The notes under the pieces: model-generated
What the model was told of the DNA's origin: nothing
What the model saw: only the letters and a program-made list of their open reading frames with translations
Databases searched by the model: none
Shown here: positions 1 through 9,294 of the stretch, one piece after another
Position numbering within the stretch: the stretch's first letter is position 1
How the letters are laid out: every line of letters begins with the position of its first letter
Translations under genes and position numbers: made by a program
From: Cyanobium sp. CH-040
GTDB lineage: Bacteria > Cyanobacteriota > Cyanobacteriia > PCC-6307 > Cyanobiaceae
DNA: 64,000 nucleotides
Direction of reading: 5' to 3'
Assembly (NCBI RefSeq): GCF_024346135.1
Contig: NZ_JAGQCJ010000001.1
Location: forward strand, 477,236 to 541,235

Positions 1-710
1 AGGGCTGCTTGAAGATTTGTCATGCGATAGTTCCAGCCTAATTCGTGATGCAGAAATCGCTGCTTTGGCTGGAAGCATAGATTGCGAAGGCTTTTACAAC
101 GTTCGGAAAGCGATGCGTCGTTTGTTGCTATCATTCCGCCTTCGCCCGTTGTGATGTGTTTATTTGGGTAGAAGCTAAATGTGCTGATGGTGCCAAAAGA
201 TCCACAGGGCTTGTCTTTATAGGTTCCTCCGATTAGTTCAGCGGCGTCTTCAATAACTGCAAGGCCTTGCCGGGCTGCCAGTTCAAGTATTGGGTCCATA
301 TCTACTGGCAGGCCGTAGATGTGCACTACCATGATCGCGGCGGTGCGGGGACTGATCGCGGCGGCAACCTGCTCGGGCACCATGTTCCAGGTGTTGGGGT
401 CGGCATCGACAACCACGGGGGTAGCACCGGCTCGCACGATCGCAGCAGCGCAGGAGATGATCGTGAAGGTGGGCAGAATCACTTCATCGCCAGGGCCAAG
501 GCCCAGAGCGGCCACAGCCAGATCGAGAGCTGCAGTGCCATTGGCGCAGGCAACGCCGTGCTTGCGCCCCACGCGGCGGCTGAAGGCTTCCTCAAACTGG
601 CTTATAAACGGGCCTTCAGAGGAGATCCAGCCGGTGTTCAGGCATTCCATCACGAGCGCTTTCTCCCGTTCGCCTATCACCGGCTCGTTGACGGGTATGA
701 AGTCGCTCAT
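1..710 (-). CDS. DegT/DnrJ/EryC1/StrS sugar aminotransferase, C-terminus beyond window edge
   Basis: About 236 residues of a PLP-dependent nucleotide-sugar aminotransferase are visible. The gene reads leftward off the window. It starts MSDFIPVNEPVIGEREKALV, and the segment TGWISSEGPF is typical of this family and close to GDP-perosamine synthases. EDAAE (about residues 154-158) carries the cofactor-ring Asp, and YPNKHITTGEGG holds the Schiff-base Lys (about K184). Its ATG overlaps the stop of the methyltransferase gene upstream (ATGA), so the two are probably translationally coupled. The likely role is amination of a keto-sugar nucleotide for a surface glycan. Assignment to perosamine synthesis is inference; the family call is secure. 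Confidence 0.9.
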   Translation of the reverse strand, partial: MSDFIPVNEPVIGEREKALVMECLNTGWISSEGPFISQFEEAFSRRVGRKHGVACANGTAALDLAVAALGLGPGDEVILPTFTIISCAAAIVRAGATPVVVDADPNTWNMVPEQVAAAISPRTAAIMVVHIYGLPVDMDPILELAARQGLAVIEDAAELIGGTYKDKPCGSFGTISTFSFYPNKHITTGEGGMIATNDASLSERCKSLRNLCFQPKQRFLHHELGWNYRMTNLQAA

Positions 711-1453
711 CGCCTTTGCAGCACCAGACATATTCCCCAGGTGGCTTGCGACGGCGGTGCCCCGCTCAACCATTCTTCGGCGGTGAGGCGCTCGAAACCT
801 GCGCTTTCGGCTAGTAGGTCGAGTTCAGGGAGTGAGAAGTGGCGCATCGGGTGGGTTTCTTCAAAGGTCTGTATGGTGCCTGTGCTGAGTTCCTGGGCCA
901 TCACGGTGTAGTGCACGTCAACCCGGTTTTCGTTGGGGTGGACTGTGGGCTCGGCAATTCGGATGATGGAGAGATCCTCGCTTTGGAGGCGCTTGACGCG
1001 CAGTTCGGGGCGCTGGGCGGCGACGGCCGGGGAGTACCACACATCAAAAAGGAACAGGCCGCCAGGGTGGAGGTGGCGGGCCGCATTGGCGAACACGGCC
1101 TGAACGTCAGGGTTACTGGTTTGGTAGCTCACTACATGGAACAGAGCCAGGACGGCGTTGAAGCGGCGCTCCAACTGGGTGCTGTTGATGTCGCATTGTT
1201 GGCAACTGAAGCCTGGTGTCCGTTGGGCGTTGGCTACCATGGCTGCGCTGCGCTCCAAGCCGTGCACGCGATAGCCGCGTTGGGCGAGCAGGCAGCCGTG
1301 GCGTCCGGTACCGGAGCCGAATTCCAGCAGATCACGACCAGCGATGCGGTGGCGCTGGAGCAAAGCTTCAACGTAGGCGACTTCCGCAGAAGTATTTTTA
1401 TCACGGTAGAGCAGGTCGTAGTAGCGGCTGCTGGCTTCAAAGGGATCGTTCAC
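707..1453 (-). CDS. Class I SAM-dependent methyltransferase
   Basis: The product has 248 residues with a class I methyltransferase fold. The SAM-binding glycine motif LLEFGSGTGRHG lies at about residues 41-52, followed by the acidic end of strand 2 (HGLERS) and a motif near VLALFHVVSYQ. The start is a GTG inside an 11-bp tandem repeat, 8 bases after the cupin stop. Its stop overlaps the aminotransferase ATG. Placed between a cupin and a sugar aminotransferase, it probably methylates a sugar or sugar nucleotide of the same glycan. The substrate cannot be read from the sequence; small-molecule O- or N-methylation is equally possible. Confidence 0.85.
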   Translation of the reverse strand: MNDPFEASSRYYDLLYRDKNTSAEVAYVEALLQRHRIAGRDLLEFGSGTGRHGCLLAQRGYRVHGLERSAAMVANAQRTPGFSCQQCDINSTQLERRFNAVLALFHVVSYQTSNPDVQAVFANAARHLHPGGLFLFDVWYSPAVAAQRPELRVKRLQSEDLSIIRIAEPTVHPNENRVDVHYTVMAQELSTGTIQTFEETHPMRHFSLPELDLLAESAGFERLTAEEWLSGAPPSQATWGICLVLQRR

Positions 1454-1483
1454 GGCTTGATTACGGCTTGATTACGGCTTGAT
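1452..1483. repeat. 11-bp tandem repeat (2.9 copies) at cupin/methyltransferase junction
   Basis: The unit acggcttgatt occurs twice in full and a third time as acggcttgat. It covers the last cupin codons, the cupin stop and the GTG of the methyltransferase. Because 11 is not a multiple of 3, a change in copy number would alter the cupin C-terminus and the spacing between the two genes. Confidence 0.85.
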
Positions 1484-1904
1484 CGGCACTGATGCCCTCG
1501 AAGCGGGTTTTGTCGCACTCGCCGGCATAGGGCCCCTGCTTTACTTCGATCATCTCGGTGGGTTCGAGCATCTCAAAGCCATGCCCGCCGTAAGCGAGTA
1601 GGATCACATCTCCTGTTTGGAGGATGCGGCTTTCAAGATAGGCGTGGTCGTCATCGTAGAAGTCCACCCGAACACGGCCGGTCTTGATGAACAATACTTC
1701 CTTGGTGTAGTGAACCTCGCGTGGCACAGGGTTGTGGACATGGGGTGGAATGACATGGCCGGAGGGACGGTTCATGTAGCCTAGTTGCTGAGAAAACTCA
1801 CTAGGGGTAAAGAATTTGATGCCTTCATTGTGAAAGCCAGCTCTTACAATTACCGCCAAGGTCCGACCGCTATGACAGACTTGGTCTACCAGTTTAGTGG
1901 TCAT
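1461..1904 (-). CDS. Small cupin-fold protein (RmlC-like)
   Basis: This 147-residue protein has a single cupin barrel. The metal/substrate motif PPHVHNPVPREVHYTKE is at about residues 52-68, followed by GRVRVDFYDDD and the second cupin stretch GDVILLAYGGHGFEM. Cupins of this size in polysaccharide loci are usually sugar-nucleotide isomerases or epimerases, or proteins of unknown activity. Its ATG overlaps the TGA of an upstream reading-frame remnant, and the methyltransferase follows after 7 bases, so it is the first intact gene of a three-gene leftward operon. The fold call is firm; the reaction is not known. Confidence 0.75.
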   Translation of the reverse strand: MTTKLVDQVCHSGRTLAVIVRAGFHNEGIKFFTPSEFSQQLGYMNRPSGHVIPPHVHNPVPREVHYTKEVLFIKTGRVRVDFYDDDHAYLESRILQTGDVILLAYGGHGFEMLEPTEMIEVKQGPYAGECDKTRFEGISADQAVIKP

Positions 1905-2098
1905 TGCTCAACAGTGGCTCTGTATGCATTCTCAATCTCAAACTTCTGGAGCGCGTTTGCAAACGACCGATAATAGTTGTAACCTTTTGCATGCCAGACT
2001 TGAAGGGCCAGTTCCCTTGTCCTAGCGGAATACCCGACACAGAGGCTGGCTTGGCTCGTGGCGTGATTTGAGAAATAAGTGGTCTTCGTGAAGGTTTG
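1901..2098 (-). pseudogene. C-terminal remnant of an unrecognised gene upstream of the cupin
   Basis: An open frame of 65 codons without a start codon ends in a TGA that overlaps the cupin ATG (ATGA). The translation looks like a genuine protein tail, with stretches such as HAKGYNYYRSFANALQKF and ending ENAYRATVEQ. A stop closes the frame just upstream, while another frame there opens with ATG. I read it as the 3' end of a gene once translationally coupled to the cupin and now cut off or frameshifted. Family not recognised. Confidence 0.4.
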
Positions 2099-2463
2099 TC
2101 ATCCCCAGGGCGATGAACTCCCTTTCATCTACTCTGAATGTTTTGTGAACGAGATGTCAAGTGATTTGTTCCTCGTAACTGCTTGCTGTTGCTCGTCGAT
2201 CCTTGGAGTGCCGGCCTCGGACTCCCGACGGCACTGACCTGCACTGTGGGGCATGAGCTAAGCCGTTCGTTCACAAGGCTGGCCTGGAGCTAAGATCTGG
2301 ATGTTTGATATCTACTCGACTGTTAGCAAGGAATCCGATTGTTCCGATCCATATGGTGGCCTAACAGATTCAGGTGACCAAGTTTCCAGCCCAGGCAGAC
2401 ATTACCCTTGGCGGAGATCCTGCATGACAGGAGTAGAGTGGGAGATCTATTGCCATGAATCTC
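2099..2463. other. Intergenic stretch, no gene recognised
   Basis: This 365-bp stretch separates the cupin-side remnant from the 3' end of the GT25-like gene. I see no convincing coding frame, tRNA or recognisable IS end. It probably holds the promoter of the leftward cupin operon plus decayed sequence, but no clear -35/-10 pair can be picked. Confidence 0.5.
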
Positions 2464-3354
<891 letters not shown>

Positions 3355-3478
3355 GTCAGAAAGCTTCCAGTCTAATTTCTTTGTTGTGTTGCTTTATTGT
3401 GGGGTAGCAAGCGTGAATGTTACATGTCTTGGAAATATCAATGCAAAAGTAGGCTTGCAATCAATAATGCTGGCCTTT

Positions 3479-4738
3479 CTAAGAATACCGTAAGGCGCCA
3501 GCTTGGATCGCCTTCAGCAAATGCTTCTTATGCCGTTCGATATTAATCTTCTTCTGATAGAGCCTGAGCGCATTCTTACTCATTATGGCAAGTTCGTGAT
3601 CTGTAATCCTGTTAAGAATGCATGGGAGCAAAGACGGTCTAGGCGATATTATTCCGGCCTCATACGTGCGAATCAGGCGAGAATACTGCCCCACCCTGTT
3701 CAGAATAACTGGCAGGCCTGCCCTGAGATATGAGGCTATCTTCCCAGAGGAAAGCCCAAGATGTTTCAAATTTCTGCCTTCCCATTGGTTTTGATATGTC
3801 GGCTGATAAAAGGCAAGGCCAACATCTGCTTCTAGAAGCATGGTTGAAACATCGTCAATATCAGAGAATGACTCTGTTGAGAAATAAATATTATGCCCGC
3901 CACGTGCTTTGAGCTTTTCAATCTCCTCAGCTCTTAAACCATAGCGATCGTGAATGAATAGGCACCACTTGCTAGGCCAGTCTTTTGTGCTGGCAATTAT
4001 TTTATTGGTCATTGACCAGCCATCTGTAGATCCTACCAAGATCGCAATCTTCTGATGCTTTATCTGGTATCGCTCTCGTATCCCTCCCTTGCTCTCACTA
4101 GTGCCGTGCCTCCTGTCGCGGAGGATAAGTCTTCCCCTAGGCGACACAGGAACTTCGATAATCTTATCCCTTGAAATGTGATTTTCTCGTGACAGCAACT
4201 CTGATCGCTTCGGGTCCTGGCTAATCGCAAACTTAATCTTTCTGCACGCCTCAATCTCAGGCCGCTTAAAAATCTGACTGGTTTCGCATTCAAAGAAAAT
4301 TTCATATGACAAGAGAGCGTAAGGGATGCCGGTAAGCGAAGAAAGCCTACTTGAAATGATTATGCCATCTCTGTCGACGCCAATAATTAAGCTTGGCCAT
4401 ATATGCTTCTCAAGAGTGTGGATGAGGCGAGATAGCAAAATCCACTTTGCGTGAAGAGTATTCATCTCAGTGGCTTGCCTGAAGTATTTTCCTCTTAGGG
4501 TAAGAAGGTTGGCGCTGCAATGTCTTGAGAGTTCATCCTTGCATATGAATACTGGAGCAAGGACTGTGACTTGGTAGCCGGAATCAGACAATATTGAAAC
4601 TATTCCAAGGAGGCTGGGATTATAGTGGATATTGCCCTCTGGGTGAACGATCAGCACACTCTGCTTGCTCCCATGGAAGCGGCCAGAAATCTTCGCCATG
4701 AAGTCATTTATAGTCATTGTCAACTTGGAATGGCTCAT
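3479..4738 (-). CDS. GT-B fold glycosyltransferase (GT4-like)
   Basis: This is a 419-residue glycosyltransferase with two Rossmann-type halves. The N-terminal half has VLIVHPEGNIHYNP and IIGVDRDGIIISS; the C-terminal half has a donor-binding region with KIAILVGSTDGWSM, then LEADVGLAFYQP and LSSGKIASYLRAGLPVI, which matches the Glu-rich donor motif of GT4 enzymes. It most likely transfers a sugar from a nucleotide donor on the cytoplasmic side during surface glycan assembly. It is followed on the same strand by the GT25-like gene after about 124 bp. AT-rich relative to the core genome. Donor and acceptor unknown. Confidence 0.8.
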   Translation of the reverse strand: MSHSKLTMTINDFMAKISGRFHGSKQSVLIVHPEGNIHYNPSLLGIVSILSDSGYQVTVLAPVFICKDELSRHCSANLLTLRGKYFRQATEMNTLHAKWILLSRLIHTLEKHIWPSLIIGVDRDGIIISSRLSSLTGIPYALLSYEIFFECETSQIFKRPEIEACRKIKFAISQDPKRSELLSRENHISRDKIIEVPVSPRGRLILRDRRHGTSESKGGIRERYQIKHQKIAILVGSTDGWSMTNKIIASTKDWPSKWCLFIHDRYGLRAEEIEKLKARGGHNIYFSTESFSDIDDVSTMLLEADVGLAFYQPTYQNQWEGRNLKHLGLSSGKIASYLRAGLPVILNRVGQYSRLIRTYEAGIISPRPSLLPCILNRITDHELAIMSKNALRLYQKKINIERHKKHLLKAIQAGALRYS

Positions 4739-4984
4739 TTGCGGGTATCAATCTTAACTTGAATGGCTTTGGCTGGTATCTTGATATTTGCCAGGATCGC
4801 AAGCACGGCGTTAAGAGTCATCATGAGATAGTCTAGCTTGACCACGGGGAATGGTGCAGCGATTTCATGCCCGGTCTGGGTTGGTGAGTTGGATGCAGCT
4901 GCGACTTGTCGATTACGACCAGACTGTTTAGTTGTCTCCCTTGATGTGCCCCATGAGATTTTGTCCAGGGTGAATGAGAGTCCT

Positions 4985-5335
4985 CAGCCGGCCAGACTGG
5001 GCCGTGGCCTCCACAATGAAACGCACCAGGAACAAGGTGGAGGAGATCATCCGCTAGCTAAAATTCGCCGAGCAGGTGATCGTACAGGGCATGGCCGTCG
5101 ACGCCGTCTGAGGTGGCATCAAAGGGAGGCAGCTCACCTACCACCCCTGGCGGCAGCAGTAAGGCGGCATGCAGGACGAGTAGGCAAGGCACCTGACCAA
5201 GATGGAGAAGGAGAACGCTCGGCTCAAGAAGGTGCTGGCGGACGCAGAGCTGTAGAAGGCGATGCTCAAGGATCTTGTTGCGCCCAGAAGGGTACCTTGC
5301 GGTGAGATGGGTAACTTCTGAGCCCGGAACGTTGT
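4985..5335 (+). mobile_element. Decayed IS3-family orfA remnant
   Basis: Conceptual reading across stops recovers the IS3-family orfA pattern: an N-terminal helix (EEIIR.LK.AEQVI.QG.AV.AV), then YH.WRQQ.GGM and a leucine-zipper-like MEKENARLKKVLADAEL. At least four in-frame stops are present, for example after the WRQQ segment and after ADAEL. It is clearly related to the second copy at 7690-8721, sharing the same zipper and the GGM motif. After it only a damaged start of orfB can be seen. Non-functional. Confidence 0.7.
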
Positions 5336-5394
5336 TGCGATGCAAGGGTTCACCTCACTCTCCTGAAGGGTTTTCTCTATTTGGTGGCGAACAT

Positions 5395-5835
5395 GATCTC
5401 ATCTCCAGAGCTGTGCTGAGTAGGCAACTCTCCAACAGCCTTGACACGGAGTTCTGTCTGGATGCCCTAGAGATGTCGCCGGGAGATGGCCGCAAGCTAG
5501 AGGTCTTCCACTCCGATCAGTGTTGCCACCTCATGTCATCTGACTTCGTGGCGAGGCTGCAAGCAGAGGAGACCTAGGTCAGCTGGTCAGGTCGAAATGG
5601 CTGTTACGACATCATCCTCGTTGAACGGCTGTAGAGAACCGTCATGTGCGAGGAAGTCTATCTACGTGCCTACAAGGATGGCTGGGAAGCTGAGATCAGC
5701 CATGCCCGCTTCTTGTGGTGGCATGCCATGGAAAATTCCACAGGTCTCTGGGAGGCAGAACTCCCAATGAGGTCTACACTGAAACCGAATTCATCTCCTC
5801 CCGTCCAGGGTTAACGACTTTAGGGGCCACTTCTG
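5395..5835 (+). mobile_element. Decayed IS3-group orfB (DDE transposase) remnant
   Basis: The reading LSRQLSNSLDTEFCLDAL, then EVFHSDQCCHLMSSDFVARL (second catalytic Asp region), then DIILVERL..RTV.CEEVYLRAYKDG (around the catalytic Glu) and SLGGRTPNEVY is the C-terminal half of an IS3-group integrase-type transposase. It is interrupted by a TAG at about 5575, another near 5629 and at least one frameshift near 5730. This orfB is of a different subgroup from the one at 7982, so this is a separate element inserted in or beside the orfA remnant. Inactive. Confidence 0.65.
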
Positions 5836-6078
5836 TCTAATAATAGGCCCACACCTCAAACCATCATCAGGCCTGGACCGATTATGGGGTCACGTCACAG
5901 GTGCTGAATCACAAGCCGCAAGCTGCCCTTCTGGGCCAGGCGAGCATTGGGGCGGCTATGCATGAGTGTGAGGTCGGGGTTGGTGGGTCGCACCTCAACC
6001 CGTAGTGGCCTCCCCCCCCCCTGTCACTGAACGACCTGATGAGACAGAACATTTAGAGCGATCGGGCTACTTGGGGAC

Positions 6079-6864
6079 TCACCATGGAAGTCTGCGCTGA
6101 AGAAGGGTAGAAAGACGGTTAATCCCCTCAGAAAACTCCGCATGCAACTTCTTGCGTGCATAGCTGGATATGGCAGGGTAATGCGAAAAGGGTTTTGCTC
6201 CCTTTGGAGCCTGAGGAATGACCACTCTCTCAAAACCTGGAGTGAACTTAAGGCACAGAAACTCCGATAGATGTTCCGCAAATAAGTTGTCCCAGCGAAT
6301 CATCTCCTCAAAAACTATTACCAGAAACTTCTCGCGACCCCCAAAAGCCCTAAACCATCTTTCTAGGTTTGAAGCATAATCAAATGTCACGGAGTCTGTT
6401 GTTGCCAGGTGTTCTTCATGCGTGGTCGTCGAAACAAATTCATCAAAGTCTTTTGCATCCGGGAAGAAGCCCTTGCGCTTTAAAAACCAGAAATTCGAAT
6501 GTAAACGTGATACTGGATCGCGAACTAACACCAAGAACTTTGGATCGGGAACCATCTCTCGCACAAGGCTTTCGACCCCTGGGGTTCTAAGGTATGAAGG
6601 AGTTGAGTCTAATAGGTACCTGTATCGGTTATCTCCACAGCAATTGTCTTTGAGTTGCTGAAAGTACTCGCACGATGAAGGACTAAAGGTCTTATCGTAG
6701 TTCCAGGAGGCCGGGCATGCTCTGTCGAAGTAGTGGAGCTCCTTCCTTTTTGTCGAGCAGATCAGAGGGTGGCCAGCTAGCTTCTCGTGAACCGTAGATG
6801 TGCCACACTTGGCTTCGCCAATAACCAGGATCACTGGTTTCCTAGGGTCTTCCATGCGTGTCAT
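6079..6864 (-). CDS. PAPS-dependent sulfotransferase
   Basis: The product has 261 residues and the sulfotransferase fold. The 5'-phosphosulfate loop is GEAKCGTSTVHEKL at about residues 16-29, and the 3'-phosphate motif LVRDPVSRLHSNFWF at about 122-136 contains the conserved Arg and Ser. These bind PAPS, so the enzyme should transfer sulfate to a hydroxyl of a sugar or lipid. It is flanked by IS remnants but itself has no stop or frameshift. A PAPS source, cysC, lies at 18,227. The island context suggests sulfation of a surface polysaccharide. The substrate is inference; the family is clear. Confidence 0.88.
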   Translation of the reverse strand: MTRMEDPRKPVILVIGEAKCGTSTVHEKLAGHPLICSTKRKELHYFDRACPASWNYDKTFSPSSCEYFQQLKDNCCGDNRYRYLLDSTPSYLRTPGVESLVREMVPDPKFLVLVRDPVSRLHSNFWFLKRKGFFPDAKDFDEFVSTTTHEEHLATTDSVTFDYASNLERWFRAFGGREKFLVIVFEEMIRWDNLFAEHLSEFLCLKFTPGFERVVIPQAPKGAKPFSHYPAISSYARKKLHAEFSEGINRLSTLLQRRLPW

Positions 6865-6954
6865 GATGTAGGAATATGTAGGTGTCGCAAAATTGCGCTA
6901 GTCTAGACATTAAGCAATGGGTTCGGATGGGTATTCGCAAGAATGCCTGATGAA

Positions 6955-7152
6955 TTAGTGAAATGATGTCCTGCTCATAAGTAAATCATCAATCGTAGAT
7001 GTCGAAAATGTCAGAATGCGCTCGTCGCGGTTTTGATGACAGGTCGCTAAGCGAATGCCTTTGCCATAAGGCTGCCCATTGGCGTCATATGTTATAGGGC
7101 TACGACGCCATTTTGCAACGCTGACGTAGGGCACTCCTGCTCGGACAAGGTC
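6955..7152 (-). pseudogene. Short unrecognised coding remnant upstream of the sulfotransferase
   Basis: A 65-codon open frame ends about 90 bp before the sulfotransferase start. It reads GVPYVSVAKWRRSPITYD, then ANGQPYGKGIRLATCHQNR and ends LLMSRTSFH. The composition is protein-like, and a GTG at 7134 could start it, but a stop closes the frame at 7153. It may be the tail of a gene removed by IS activity. Chance open frames of this size do occur at this GC, so it is a weak call. Confidence 0.25.
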
Positions 7153-7194
7153 TTATGAGAGTCGGTGATCATGCAGCTAAGGAAACTCTGGATG

Positions 7195-7640
7195 TGACTT
7201 TTCAGCAGGATATTCAGTCGTCAGGAGCTGTTAGAGAAGCTGATGGGGCGTAAGACCATCGAGGACCAAGGAACACCTCCGTCGGTTATACATCTCGCGA
7301 TAGAGTTGTGGCTACTGGTTGTGCTCGTCCGAGCACTGGAAGGCCCTGCCGTAGACCCATTCCTCCAGCAGGGTGTGGATGAAGCGTTCGGCGTTGCTAT
7401 TGGTGCGAGGTGTGTAAGGCCTGGTGCACGCATTTCGCCACTCTCCGGATTGATGGGCAGTGCCGTTGTCACTGAGCTCCGCTGGCAGTTGATGCCCTGT
7501 TCGGAAAAGCAGCCAACTGCACGGGCCAGAGCGCAACCAGTGGTGGCATTCTTCTCATCGGGGAGAGCCTCGACCTACGCCAGCCGGCTGGGATGGTCCA
7601 CGGCGAGCTGGAGCTTGTCGTAGCCTCCCCTTAGGAACGT
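7195..7640 (-). mobile_element. Decayed IS481-family transposase, C-terminal half
   Basis: Reading leftward across two frames gives DKLQLAVDHPSRLA, then VEALPDEKNATT, LSDNGTAHQSGEWRNAC and RPYTPRTNSNAERFIHTLLE with EWVYG. This is the DDE core of IS481 transposases, covering the first Asp region, the DNG motif and the Glu in NAERFIQTL. The N-terminal half is absent and at least one frameshift and one stop are present. It abuts the decayed IS3 element on its right. Confidence 0.75.
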
Positions 7641-7689
7641 TTCTGTTGTAGGCTCCGGAAACCTGCCCAAGATGATAATCTTCATCTGG

Positions 7690-8721
7690 CCAGACTCGGC
7701 CGGGGTCTCCACCGCAGCAGGCACACAGTGGAGTAGATCATCCGCAAGCTCAAAGCCGCCGAGCAGGTGATCGCACAGGGTAAGGCCGTCGAGGCCGTCT
7801 GCGGTGTCATCAAGGGGAGGCAGCTCACCTACCACCGCTGGCGGGAGCAGTAGGGCGGCATGTAGGCCGAGGAGGCATGGAGACTGTCTCAGCCGGAGAA
7901 TGAGAACGTCCGGCTTAAGAAGCTGCTGGCAGAGGCCGAGTAGGAGAAGGATATGCTCATGGATTTCGCCGAGGGAAGCTCTTGAGCCCAGAACGTCGCC
8001 GGATGGCCGTTCTGGTCTTGCAGGAGCGTTGCCGTGCCTCAGAACGCTTCACCTGCCGGGTGGTGGGCCAGCATCGCAGCACCCGACGTCACCCCGGCAA
8101 GGTCGTCGACCTGGAGAAGGCCGAGCTGAGGGATCGTCTCCGCCAGATCGTTGTTGAGCACATTCGTTGGGGCCGCCGCATCACCTACCGCCTGCTCTTG
8201 CCGCAGGGCTGGAAGGTGAATTCCAAGCGGGTGCAATGGCTCTGGCGGGATGAGGGCCTGCAGCGGCTCACCCCCAGGAAGTGCAGGCGGGCCCGGCCAG
8301 CGGACGGCTCGGTGAGGCGTCACAGGGCCGTGCATCCCCACCAGGGTTGGGCCGGCGGTGCAAGGTCAGGATTGTGGTCTCGGTGTTGGACAAGCTCACC
8401 AGCCTCTACCCGGCACCAGCGTTCCTCTGATCGGACTGCGGACCGGAGTTCATTGCCCATGCTCTGCGGGACTGGTATGAGGCCAGCACCACCATCAGAT
8501 CGGCTGCCATCGAGCCAGGAGCCAGGTGGGAGAACGGCTTCGCCGATTCGTTCAACGGACGGTTTAGGGATAAGTTACTCAACACCGAGCTATTCACCAC
8601 TGCTCCCGAGGCTCAACTCATCGCTGATCGCTGGCGCTGCTAGTCCAACACGATCAGGCCACATTCGACCTTTGAAGGGCGTACCCCCCTCGAGGCAGCT
8701 CAACAAGATGCTGCAGCGTGA
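7690..8721 (+). mobile_element. Decayed IS3-family element, orfA and orfB pseudogenes
   Basis: The orfA part (about 7735-7975) reads IIRKLKAAEQVIAQGKAVEA, YHRWREQ and ENVRLKKLLAEAE with TAG stops after WREQ, after GGM and after AEAE. The orfB part opens with TTG at 7982 as LSPERRRMAVLVLQERC, CRVVGQHRSTRRHPGK and HIRWGRRITYRLL. Near 8345 an internal deletion of about 45 codons removes the first catalytic Asp region. The remainder continues in another frame as TSLYPAPAF, CGPEFIAHALRDWYEAS, GFADSFNGRFRDKLLNTELF and GRTPLEAAQQDAAA, ending at 8721. No active transposase is possible. Confidence 0.8.
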
Positions 8722-8759
8722 CCACGACCATCCACTCTCATCAGCTCTGGACCGATTGG

Positions 8760-8990
8760 GAGGCTTCAGAGCCGTTAACCCCTCTGGAGATGGAGAATGC
8801 CCGCTTCAGGATGCTTTTTGCCGAGCACGAACTGGAGAAGGCAGTGCATAGGGGAGTTGTCGAAGAGAAACTTCTCAGGCCGAAACTACGCCGCAGAGTC
8901 GTGGTGGCCTTGCGGCGTAGTTTCCGGTATCGAAGCGAATCGCCTCCAGAGTTGTGGGCTAACAGGACTCATTGGGCTACGTTAAGCCCG
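8760..8990 (+). mobile_element. Possible third IS3-like orfA/orfB junction remnant
   Basis: The frame at about 8785-8930 reads LEMENARFRMLFAEHELEKA followed by LLRPKLRRRVVVALRRSFRY. This looks like the orfA leucine zipper and the start of orfB of IS3 relatives (KENARLK.L.AE.ELEK, then RR..V..L...F). The match is short and degenerate. It lies directly after the better preserved IS3 remnant, so it may be a separate nested or tandem insertion. Confidence 0.4.
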
Positions 8991-9021
8991 TTCCTCGCTG
9001 CTTCGCAGACCCTGGTTCATT

Positions 9022-9294
9022 GTGCAGACCTGGCGGCGGGCGATCATCGAATTTCGTACCCATCTCCTGACTACCTCTCCTGCAGATTTAGCTCCATGGG
9101 TTGATCCCTCTGCTGTGCGTTTCCCGCCTTATGCAGATGTTGGTTTTGGTCATCGATTGACGCACTGGTATGCATCACTGCCTACTGCCGTATCCTGTCT
9201 TCGAAATGGGGGAGCGATTTACTCTTTTCTTAAAGCTATCTTCAGGCTATTCTTGTCCTGGCATGCTGATGGCCTTTTGAGGCCCAATCAATGA
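9022..9294 (+). CDS. Small hypothetical protein, translationally coupled to the broken glycosyltransferase
   Basis: This is a 90-residue frame starting with GTG. I do not recognise the family. It contains RFPPYADVGFGHRLTHWYAS, a Gly-Phe-Gly-His stretch that loosely recalls the N-terminal nucleotide-binding segment of some glycan transferases, and a hydrophobic tail YSFLKAIFRLFLSWH. The TGA overlaps the ATG of the next gene (ATGA), which argues that the frame is or was really translated. It may be the N-terminal piece of a larger protein shortened by the IS events just upstream. Confidence 0.4.
   Translation: MQTWRRAIIEFRTHLLTTSPADLAPWVDPSAVRFPPYADVGFGHRLTHWYASLPTAVSCLRNGGAIYSFLKAIFRLFLSWHADGLLRPNQ

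Noticed and set aside
267..911. Plus-strand frame over the left edge
   Set aside because: It is the shadow of the minus-strand sugar aminotransferase, whose translation has clear PLP motifs.
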